A stretch of 10,326 nt of DNA. Source: Haplosporangium gracile (lineage: Eukaryota > Mortierellomycota > Mortierellomycetes > Mortierellales > Mortierellaceae). The stretch is taken from NCBI GenBank assembly GCA_015499985.1, contig JAAAUF010001208.1:1-10326 (forward strand). Reading direction: 5' to 3'. Every line of letters starts with the position of its first letter. Position 1 is the first letter of the stretch. The position numbers and the translations under genes were made by a program. Positions 1-8,200 of this stretch are shown here, piece by piece. The notes under the pieces are model-generated. The model saw only the letters and a program-made list of their open reading frames with translations. It was not told the DNA's origin and did not search any database.

Positions 1-243
1 TGGCTCTTGGAAGAGTTTGGTATATAGCTCCTTTTACTATCGAATGCCTCCCTTGAGCTTTGTACTGTAGGAATAAAATTGCGTAGGAAAAAAAAAAAAA
101 ATTCGTGATGGTGGATGGCGCTTGGGAGAGTCTGATCTTAGTTATCAGTCCCTCACATTTTAAAATCGATAGTTGCTGTACTTTTTTTTTATATTTTTGT
201 CAAATCTACAGGCGGCAATTATACCTATTCTGTTCTTTCTTTA
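1..243. other. 3' flank of the esterase gene and possible 3' end of a convergent plus-strand gene
   Basis: No complete gene is visible here. The stretch lies downstream of the minus-strand esterase stop codon and should hold its 3' UTR. That side has no AATAAA; only A/T-rich variants occur around 185-200. On the plus strand all three frames are closed by stop codons before position 70, and an AATAAA follows at 72-77. This would fit the last few codons and 3' UTR of a convergent gene entering from the left edge, but too little is present to name it. The short plus-strand open frame at 105-302 overlaps the esterase 3' end and has no coding signature. Confidence 0.4.
72..77 (+). terminator. Candidate poly(A) signal (AATAAA), plus strand
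   Basis: An exact AATAAA lies on the plus strand near the left edge, 10 nt before a run of 14 A. It would serve a gene converging from the left. In A/T-rich intergenic DNA this hexamer also arises by chance, so the call rests on position only. Confidence 0.3.
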
Positions 244-2164
244 CTAGTTCTCATGAGCAGCGAGACGACGATGATGGGCAGCACTCACAAATTCTCCAAT
301 AGCCAACCACGACTCCTCACGGTCCCGCTTCGTAGAAATTTCATTCAACAAGAAATAATTATGCGATCGCCCCTCCCCCACAACAGTCTTCACATCCACT
401 CCACCCTCAGTCCTCGCACGCTCCACAAACTCCTCAATCGACGGTCTCAAGATCTCGACTCCTCCCATAAACACCAGCATGGGTGACAATCCTGTCACTG
501 TTGGGCTGTTGAAGGGTGATGTGTAGGGGGAGGCGAGGTTCTCAGGGTTGTTTTGCGTGTAGGCCTCGACAAACATTTCGCAACCCGCGGCGTTGACCAG
601 ATCGTAGAGTGACGATTGGAGGGGTTCGGGACTACGGACCCAGGGGCAAATCAGGACGTGTCCTGCGGGGGAGCCTAGGTCTGAGTATGCATCGCGTAGC
701 TTGAGGGTCGCTGAGATACACAAGTTTCCTCCTGCCGAATCACCAACTAGTTTTTGTCAAAAAAAAAGAAAAAAAAACCCCCCCATGAGGAGGAAGAAAT
801 GATCGACAAAGGGTCAGTCAGTCGTTGATATGCAAGGATAGCAAATGAAAAAAGGAGTTTCAGGAGGCTATTCATGTCTTTATGAGCTAATAATGATATG
901 AAAGCACATAAAAAAAGCTTACAAATGATAATGCGCTTCGAATCAACACCATACTGCTTGACAAGATCCTGGTAGGCAGCAGTGATCTCGTTCAGTGCTC
1001 CTGGGAATGGGTTCTCTGGTGCCAAACCTAAATATCCACAATTTGGGAGAACACAAAATGGACAAAGGTTGTGAGCAAAGTACTCTTCTATCAGCGGGAA
1101 GGTAAAGAAGAGAGGAGCAACTTTCGATTTTTCCTCTGCTCAAAAAGCAAGAGAGACCGGAGAGAGAGAGAGAGAGAGACAGGAATGCATTTCGCATGCT
1201 TGTTTTACTTACCATACTCGACGGTGAGGATACCAATCTTGACATCTTGGGTCTGTTGCACACTCTTCATCAATTTCCTGAAATAATCCAGGAACATGAG
1301 CGCCTTGCCGTCGATAAACCCTCCTCCATGAACAGCCAACAACACAACATCACATCCAGATCCAACAGCCGTCGTCTTGGGCACATTCCCTTCCTCCTCG
1401 CCTTTCTTGACTGAAGCAGCAGGATTGACCTGATCCTGAAAAGGGATCCAGTACCCATTCCATCCTTGTCCCTGAACATGTTTCGCCCATTTAGCTCTCT
1501 TGGCCTCTGACCCAAGCCCGGCCCGGAGGTCAATCATCTTCAGACTTGTACTCATGAACAACCGGTACTGGCGGATACTGAGGGTCTCGCTGAGTGGGTA
1601 CAGCATTGCCACGGCGACTCCAATCATGAAGGTCTGCTCCTTGGGGGTCTTTCTTGTAATGTATTGTCCCATGTACTTGGCGACCCTCCCGGCTAAGAAT
1701 AAGTGGGAAAACGTTGGTATGCAAGCATGCACATGTCTACATTAGTGATTTGTTTGTCAGGGTAAACATTGTTATTGCTTTTTTGTTTGTGTACCCTTCC
1801 CAAATGAGAGTTGCATGAGAATGAAAAAAAAATGTTGGGAGAGGGAGGCAAAGGATCGATGGGGTTCATCAAATGAAAGTAGCGTCCTTCATGGACTTTT
1901 TGCCTTTTACTTCTACTTACCCATCACAAGCGAAAGGTGTGCATAAGCCAAAGGAGACCTGAAAAGACGGAAGGGGTCCCAGGAGAAAAACAAACACGAA
2001 TCGTCAGAAATTAAAGCTGAGTGTGCACGCGTTTCTTTGGGTGCCGTTCTCAATGGACTCGCTCTGTTGGGAAGAAGAAATGGCAGCTGAGGTTGTTACC
2101 ATGTCTCCTCAGTGGTCCTTCGTTGAAACAGCGATTTATTGTCGGTTCTAGTAGCAGGGATCAT
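244..2164 (-). CDS. Alpha/beta-hydrolase, hormone-sensitive-lipase (HGGG) family esterase/lipase; 5 exons, 396 aa
   Basis: Exons on the minus strand are 2164-2100, 1958-1921, 1692-1213, 1027-923 and 746-244 (1191 nt, stop TAG). All four introns are GT-AG and phase-consistent. Family features: oxyanion-hole HGGGF at 156-160, EYGLAPE-type segment at 193-199, nucleophile elbow GDSAGG at 231-236 with Ser233, an acidic position Glu327 in GGVEILRPS, and His358 in GRSHNYF. These give a Ser-acid-His triad of the Abhydrolase_3/HSL type, which hydrolyses carboxyl esters (lipids, acetylated sterols or xenobiotics); the substrate cannot be told from sequence. Glu stands where many family members have Asp. 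The ATG at 2164 has a good context (ACCATG), and its 65-nt exon joins a 38-nt exon through a split Trp codon. A less likely start is the Met at codon 34, just before the 1921/1692 junction. A hydrophobic stretch near residues 55-66 is too weak to call a membrane anchor. The family is sure; the first two exons are less so. Confidence 0.88.
1160..1179. repeat. (AG/CT)10 microsatellite inside esterase intron 3
   Basis: Ten uninterrupted GA dinucleotides on the plus strand read as (TC)10 in the sense of the esterase transcript. They lie about 33-52 nt after the donor of the 185-nt intron 1028-1212. More imperfect GA-rich sequence flanks the repeat at 1150-1157. It does not touch either splice site. 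Repeat number is likely to vary between strains. Confidence 0.95.
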
Positions 2165-2180
2165 GGTAGACTGGATGGAT

Positions 2181-2256
2181 GGGAAGAGGGGAAAATGGGA
2201 GGTGGGAAAGAAAGAGTAAGAGGAAAAAAGAAGAGAGAAAAGAAAGAGAAAAAAAA
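2181..2256 (-). promoter_or_regulatory. Long polypyrimidine tract just upstream of the esterase ATG
   Basis: Seventy-six bases are purine on the plus strand except for three T residues. On the coding strand this is a C/T-rich tract ending 17 nt before the proposed start codon. CT-rich stretches are common in core promoters and leaders of filamentous fungi. The tract may mark the transcription start area or 5' UTR, which is an inference from position and composition. Confidence 0.45.
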
Positions 2257-2390
2257 CAAGCATCGGAGCTCCTTTTTGTACCTTTTTCAGCCTACGAGAG
2301 CAGTTGGCTTGTTTTTTTTTCTTATGTGCCCACCACAAGGGTGATTAATTGACATGTGTTGAGCATGCACAGTCAAAGATATCTTTCTCA

Positions 2391-2396
2391 TTTATT
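2391..2396 (-). terminator. Poly(A) signal of the helicase gene (AATAAA)
   Basis: TTTATT on the plus strand gives an exact AATAAA in transcript sense, about 172 nt after the TGA stop of the helicase. It is the only exact hexamer I found in this gap in the right orientation, so the helicase 3' UTR would be roughly 190 nt. Confidence 0.5.
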
Positions 2397-2522
2397 GTCC
2401 TTTTCATTTGCTTTCTTTTTTTTTTTGTTGTTGTTTTTCCCTAGTCCTCTCTCTCGCTATTCTTTTGTTCGCAAATTCTCAGTTAGAAAAAAAATAGAAA
2501 AGGTTAGAGACGTCACCAAATG

Positions 2523-2550
2523 AACCCTCTAGTGAATCCTTGAGAGGGTT
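2523..2550 (-). repeat. 8-bp inverted repeat in the helicase 3' UTR
   Basis: AACCCTCT (2523-2530) and AGAGGGTT (2543-2550) are perfectly complementary and separated by 12 nt. In the transcript this could form an 8-bp stem 18-45 nt after the stop codon. Whether it folds or has a role is unknown. Confidence 0.5.
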
Positions 2551-2567
2551 GGAAGGGTCGTGACGAT

Positions 2568-4890
2568 TCACCAATTGGCAGCAGCAGCCCAGTTTTCCTG
2601 GATTGCCTTAGCTGGCGCCTTGACGACAGGAGTATCCCAGTCATTGCCAGCAGAGGTAGCCGGTGCCTTGGTAGGAGCACCCCAATCGCCGCCATTAGAG
2701 GTTTGAACTTGATCGCCAGCTCCTCCCCAGGCCGAGGCGCCGTCTCCGTTGGTCGTGCTGCTTCCAGAGGCCCCGAAGCCGCCATCTTCGTCCTCCTCCA
2801 CAAAGTCGGCATCTCCGTAGGTTCTATCGAGGTGCAGCAACCAAAAAAAAAAGAGATATTATGTTAGTGACTGCCAAGGAAGGCTATCCTCGCATCATCT
2901 TCGTAGCAACGATCAATCAAACAGGAGACATGATACTTACATTGCTTCATCCATAAACTCTTGGAGGAACTCAGGGACAGCTTGCTGGCACTCCACTAAT
3001 AGCTTGACCAGCTGAGGAGCAATGACTACGTTGTTGTCGGTGTAGAAGGTCGTGGCGAGACCTGGGTTGCCGGCTCTGGCGGTGCGTCCGATCCGGTGCA
3101 CATACTCGTCAATCTCGTTGCAAACATCGTAGTTGATTACATGGAGCACGTCCTTGATATCCAAACCACGAGAGGCGACCGAGGTGGTGATCAGGATAGG
3201 ACTTCGACCGGTCTTAAAGGCATCCATAGCAGCCTCACGTTCGCGCTGGCTGCGGTCACCGTGGAGAGAGATGCAAGGGAAGTTTTTGTTGTAGAGGACA
3301 TCGTCCAAGTTATCGGCCCTGCGTTTACTATCGACAAAGATCATAGTGCGCGAGGGAGGCTGGGACAAAAGCAAGTTGACCAAGGTCTCTTCCTTCTGGT
3401 GATTCTCCAACTTGACTACTTTTTGCATGATGTCGCTTGTAGTTCCTCCGATTCTACGTGGTCGTATCAAAGTGGGCGTATTCGCACGTTAGCTATCGCT
3501 ATCGAACCATCAGTTGAATAGTGTTCTTCCGTACTACGTTTGATATTGATTCACGACATCACAAATAACTGCAACAAATACCTTCCGACACGAATACGGA
3601 TGTAGTCGTCCTTGAGAAAGTCGCGTGCGAGGACCTGAACACTTGATGGGAATGTGGCACTGAAGAGCGCGGTTTGGAGGCTCTCATCTTTGGGCATGTC
3701 AGAGGCCGTCATAATCTGGCGAATGGAAGGCTCGAATCCCATGTCCAGGATATGGTCGGCCTCATCCAAGACGGCGTACTTGACCCTAGCAAGACTGACC
3801 AGACCCCTCTCGATCGCGTCGATCAGTCGACCAGGAGTGGCAATCAGGATGTCGCAGCCCCTGGCAAGCTGTTCCTTCTGTGACTTCATCTCGGTCCCTC
3901 CGTAAATCACGACCGGACGCAAGCGACTCTTGTATGCAAACTATCGTGACACAAAAATAGGTATAATAAGTATTGTTGTGGCTAGTGTTATCGAAAAATA
4001 TCAAGCAACGGATCAAAAGCGAGTATAAAAACGAGTTTACTTACAGAGCGAGCAGAGTCAAACATCTGAATACCAAGCTCTCGGGTAGGCAAAATGATAA
4101 GAGCGAGAGGAACAGCCCTGGTTCGCGTGGCACCGGGTTGGTTTTGCGATGCTGTCTTGGACAGTTTGGAGAGCAGCTTTGAAAGGATAGGCGCAAGGAA
4201 GGCTGCTGTCTTTCCAGATCCTGTTTGGGCACAGGCCAGCATATCATAGCCGGCGAAGAGCAGCGGGGTGGCGTGTTGCTACCGGCATGATGATTACAAT
4301 AAGTAAAATGATGCTTTGATCAGTAGGCGAGCTTGTGGAGGTGGTGAAGGCAAAACACAAAACCGACCTTCAAAGGAAGGCATTGATTGTTACCTGGATG
4401 GGAGTGGGCTCTTTGTACTTCATCCTGACGATGTTCTCGAGGATCGTGGGGTGGAAAGCAAGTTCCTTGAACTATTGAATTGTAAGAATGCAAATAACGA
4501 AAATGAGTTGAGCTTACTCCTTCTTAAGCGAGACATGTGGCACAATAAGCTTGATCAGTGATCAAAAGCAACAAGCAAGAGACAAATACTTACGTCGTTC
4601 ATGACTCGGCGGTTCTCAGGACCTCCCTTGACGCTGACAGAGATGGTCTTGTACTTATCAAAGTGAATACCGGCGTTGATGCGGCTCTTCTCGTCAAAGA
4701 GCTCATGTTCGAGTTCAGCGTTGGCTGGTGCGGTCTCGTCGGTGTAGTCCTCCTTCCACTCGTAGACGGGTCTCTCTGAGGCCCAAACGCCTTCAGCGTT
4801 GGGATCGACATGCTCCTTAGCACCCCATTGACCCGCTGTCTGTGGTGCTAGGCGTTGTTGTTCTTCGGTAACTGGGGTGGGCTTTTCCAT
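2568..4890 (-). CDS. DEAD-box ATP-dependent RNA helicase, Ded1/DDX3/Vasa group; 6 exons, 578 aa
   Basis: Exons are 4890-4594, 4471-4394, 4278-4045, 3940-3582, 3453-2941 and 2823-2568 (1737 nt, stop TGA); all introns are GT-AG and keep the frame. Core motifs run in order: Q motif ending PTPIQ (Gln125), motif I AQTGSGKT (142-149), Ia PTRELG (189-194), Ib TPGR (238-241), II DEAD (262-265), III SAT (297-299), IV FVDSKR (362-367), V ASRGLD (416-421), [10 protein letters not shown] (442-449). The pre-Q segment [10 protein letters not shown] and the phrase [11 protein letters not shown] point to the Ded1/DDX3/Vasa group, which unwinds RNA during translation initiation or RNP assembly. Differences from Ded1: no YVPPHLR-like eIF4E-binding motif, no RGG repeats, Ala in place of the second Gly of motif VI, and a tail with an acidic patch and Trp/Gly units. 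The start (AACAACCATGG) has a good context. It may be a paralogue beside a canonical Ded1. The family is certain; the exact orthologue is not. Confidence 0.93.
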
Positions 4891-5112
4891 GGTTGTTGGG
4901 GTTGCTATAAAGGCAATAAGAGCTGGAGGTTGAGAGCCGGATGAGGAGGAGGAGGTATCCCTTGAAAAGTGAAAGCGGTAGCTTGTGAGAGTAGCTTTTT
5001 TCCAAAGGAGAAGAATGAGGTGGGTAAAAGTTCTCTTCTTAGGTGAGTTGAGTTGGGAGGGAAGAGCTTGTCGGTAGGGCAGGTAAAGAAAGCGAGAAAA
5101 GGCACATTTAAC

Positions 5113-5136
5113 TTTTTTTTTTTTTTAAAAAAAAAA
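5113..5136. repeat. T14A10 homopolymer tract between MIOS and the helicase
   Basis: Fourteen T residues are followed directly by ten A residues. Such rigid poly(dA:dT) elements disfavour nucleosomes and are typical of fungal promoters and 3' ends. The tract sits about 220 nt upstream of the helicase ATG and about 110 nt downstream of the MIOS stop, so it could mark the boundary between the two transcription units. The run lengths could be affected by sequencing error. Confidence 0.85.
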
Positions 5137-5226
5137 CGGGTCTCGCGGCTGTTAGACCCCTACTTAATCGCATGGCCTTTGTAGTGTAAATAAGGGCACC
5201 CCGCGATCAGTTCAAAGTTGATTTTT

Positions 5227-5232
5227 TTTATT
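5227..5232 (-). terminator. MIOS: Poly(A) signal of MIOS (AATAAA)
   Basis: TTTATT on the plus strand reads as AATAAA in transcript sense, starting 11 nt after the MIOS TGA stop. This predicts a very short 3' UTR of about 30-40 nt, in keeping with the compact spacing of the locus. Confidence 0.6.
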
Positions 5233-5242
5233 CGCGTTGGCC

Positions 5243-8200
5243 TCAAAGAGCATCGTGAGTGGAGCAGAGACAGTTGCAGTCGCTCACAGGGCACTGAGTA
5301 TGTCGGTCAAACCATTCTGCCATGTGCATAGCATGGCCTCCATGTCGACACGTCTGGCACCATGTAAACCACAAGTCGAAACTCGTGGGTTCTAGACACA
5401 CACGCATATTGATAGATCGAGAAGTGCGATTAATAAAATAGTCGATTGATAACGAAGTGTAACAAAAAGCAACGCATGGCATCGACAGACTTACTTTCAC
5501 CGGTAACCTTGTGGCCTAGACTGGACCAGGCTCCCAAAGACGCGTTGCCCTCGGCTGGGACACCAAGGTGGAGGAGACAAATGGCGCAACGAGGAAGAGG
5601 CTTGCTGCAGCTTGGACAAACAATTGACTTGTTCGAGTTGGCAGCAGGGCCACTTCCTGATCCAGGTGCTCCTGGTGCTGCAGCTGCACCTTGGCCCATT
5701 CCGCCCATAGATGCTTGCTTGTCATGACCATGCAAGCCTCCATGTCCACCAGATCCTGGGCCACCTTGGACCATGAGTCGACGGCCATCACGTCCTCGGA
5801 CACCAGGGATCAAGAGATTGCGTGCAATGCTCTGGTTACAAAAGTTGCAGCGAACATATATCTGAGTCGGTGTCATGTCTGCTGCCGATACTCCGCTCAA
5901 GGTACTCTGTTGAATACATCGTCCGCGGGCAATGTCGAACCGGGCACGTGTGTAGTAGAGTTGCCAGCGATCTAAAAGATCCCGATAACAGTCAACCCAT
6001 TCTTCGACGCGTCCATCTTTAAAGTAGCGAGGAACAGCGACAGACGACGCTAGTGCTGCGGTTTGAATGTCTCCTGTCCTGTTCACATAGTTGGTCAACA
6101 GGTCCAATCCAGCCTCTGTCAGTCCAGAAAGAATCATTCCGTCAATCTCTCCCGAGTTGGTATGACTCTCAGTTGTGGTTTGAATATACGCCATCAACTA
6201 TTCAGAGTAACAAAAAGCATGAATTCGTGTCAGTGAAATGGTCGTTACATCGTATCGACATGGCTCAGTAAATGTTCGCATAGCGGATCATGCCGAGAGC
6301 ATCGCGTACCTCGTCATCGCTCAAGAATCGCAAGGCAACACCGACTCTGTCTGCCAGCGAAAGACTCTTTTCTTCCAAGACATCTCTCCAGTCTCCCGAC
6401 GCGATGTAGCTAAAGATGGCCCTGATGTAGGGATTCGACTGTGCCTGGCTATGGGTTTTGCACTGTGCCTTCCATGCGCTGCTGACTACCTTTTCGCTGT
6501 TGCTAGAGAGTCCGCTCAGCGTAGTTGAGCTCATATTGCTGTGGTTGCGGTTGAATCCCGCCACCACGATCGACATTAGTTTCAATTTGTCATCTATTCA
6601 AGCAGCCACAATTTTTGGTTAGCAAAAACATGACGCAGAGAAACAGTGCTTCTTCCTTCTAGAACTCCCGCTTATTTTCATTACCTCCTCGGCTTAGAAC
6701 TTCAATGGCGAGATCCAGCTCTCCATGGAAGAAGGCCCATCCTGCGGCAACCTCATAGCTGCCCTCCTCCTCAAGCCTATCAATCCAAGTAAGAGATAGC
6801 GTTATTGTCTAGGTCATGTAAACAAAGAAGTCACAGGCACTTATAGCTCACGAGAACAGCAACTATGGTACCTTTCAACGGTCTTTTTCAGATCGGACCG
6901 CAGCAGCTCTGAGCCACAAAGTTTAAGTCCCAGTTTCCGCTGCGCAAGTTTGAGCGTAGGGACAATGGGAATTTCGTCGACCTGCTTTGAAAGCTGGCTT
7001 GATAGGTCTGACGACGATCGTGGAAGTGGTGACATTGTACGAGGCGTTCCTGAAGGTGTTGATCTCCTCGAAACTAGATGGTTGCGACGCACAGACGAAT
7101 ACTGCAGATTAGCACCATTTCGCGCAAAATGAAAGAGCTAGACGTGCGGATAACATAATATAGCAGGTTCATACCTCCGTTGCCCAAAAGAACTGGATAG
7201 ACGCCCTGGTAACTGAAATCAAACTTGCCGATGCGAGCTCCGTCCTTTTGAGCAATCTTTTCAGCGCGAATCATCCATGCCCAAAAGTCCTTGACCGGTC
7301 CTGGTGAGACAAGGTTGACATTTGTAGTTGCGTCCATCGAATATCCCTTGATCGCTCCCTCGCGCATGGTCACTGAGACATCCTGCTCCAAACTTTCGTC
7401 GACCTGTGCGGCGGTAGCTGAAAGCCAGCCGCTGTTGACAAAGGCTGTTAATGATGGCCTCCGAGCCGGATCTCCCATGACACTGCTCATCCCGTTTGTT
7501 TTCATTGGATCGCCAATGGACGGACAAGCCAAGCCGTTGTGAAGCACCACGCTGATTGCTGGTGGAGGATTTGCTGAGGCAGAGTCCATAGGTCCAGTCG
7601 GATCTCCGTTGACCTTGCGATTCGCGGGGAGTTGGAGGTTGATGATTTTGGAGTTGCGCTTTCTCATGTCAGAGAACGCGTGCTGAGGAGCTGGCTCTGG
7701 TGCCGATGCAGCCAAGGAGCGTTGGCTGGGGAAGCACGAAATGGCATTTCCGTCCGAAACAACTAATGCTCCCTTGGGCTCCCATGCAATGTGTGATGTT
7801 TCCTTGAGAAGAGTCGTCTCGATGAGCGACTCCTTATTGATAGAAATGAGTCCTGAGGTCGAGTTGGAAACAAATGTAGGAATCCATGCAAAAGACTGAA
7901 GAGGTTTCGACGACGGTTTCGCTAAACGATTGTGAATCGGGAGCAAAAAAATGTCAGTCTGTCGATGATGACAACAAGGTCATAAAGCAAACTTAAGAAT
8001 GTTAAACAAACAAAGATTCATACTCCGGCGAGATTTCCAAAGAATAGGGATACCGACTTCGGCCTCATCGGACTCTGATTCGCGAACGGTCTGCAAGCCT
8101 TCCCGGTCGTGACTCCTCGACAACAATCCACCGGCGCTGTTTGGACCCTGCTGAAGGCTGCCATCAAGGTTATAGTTGCTATCCATCCTGGAGAGGCTTC

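Larger units (their letters stand above)
2165..2567. other. Intergenic region: helicase 3' UTR and esterase promoter/leader
   Basis: This 403-nt gap separates two genes in the same orientation. The right part, next to the helicase stop, holds a potential hairpin (2523-2550), poly-T tracts and an AATAAA at 2391-2396. The left part, next to the esterase ATG, is a nearly unbroken polypyrimidine tract on the coding strand (2181-2256). The open frames in it (plus 2021-2344, minus 2096-2338) are low-complexity translations of that tract, apart from the last 21 codons of the minus frame, which I assign to esterase exon 1. I see no clear TATA box. Confidence 0.7.
4891..5242. other. Intergenic region: MIOS 3' UTR and helicase promoter/leader
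   Basis: This 352-nt gap separates two genes in the same orientation. Next to the MIOS stop are an AATAAA at 5227-5232 and then a T14A10 tract. The half nearest the helicase ATG is C/T-rich on the coding strand, as expected for a leader or core promoter, and carries no convincing gene. Minus-strand open frames here (4905-5105, 4817-5005) are C/T-tract translations with no ATG and no family features. Confidence 0.7.

Noticed and set aside
2096..2338. 80-codon minus-strand open frame as a separate small gene
   Set aside because: Most of it is Phe/Leu/Ser translation of the pyrimidine tract. Only its last 21 codons from the internal ATG at 2164 are kept, as esterase exon 1.
3096..3521. 141-codon plus-strand open frame
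   Set aside because: It lies antisense to helicase exon 5, which carries motifs IV-VI in the other strand. The translation shows no family features and is a mirror of conserved coding sequence.
4316..4561. 81-codon plus-strand open frame starting [10 protein letters not shown]
   Set aside because: It runs antisense across helicase introns 1-2 and exon 2. The composition is not protein-like beyond chance and there is no homology signal.
5446..5975. Overlapping plus-strand open frames of 93-94 codons
   Set aside because: They are antisense to MIOS exon 11, whose Cys-rich domain and Gly/Ala-rich GC-biased insert keep the opposite frames open.
6264..6309. Extension of MIOS exon 10 (VRDALGMIRY...) to the TGA
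   Set aside because: It would truncate Mios before the zinc domain, while splicing at GTACGC restores the homologous spacing and a downstream frame that continues to the conserved C-terminus.
7084..7104. CTGCAG as the acceptor of MIOS intron 7
   Set aside because: With the GTATGA donor at 7174 it shifts the frame and reaches a stop soon after, losing the solenoid and zinc domain.
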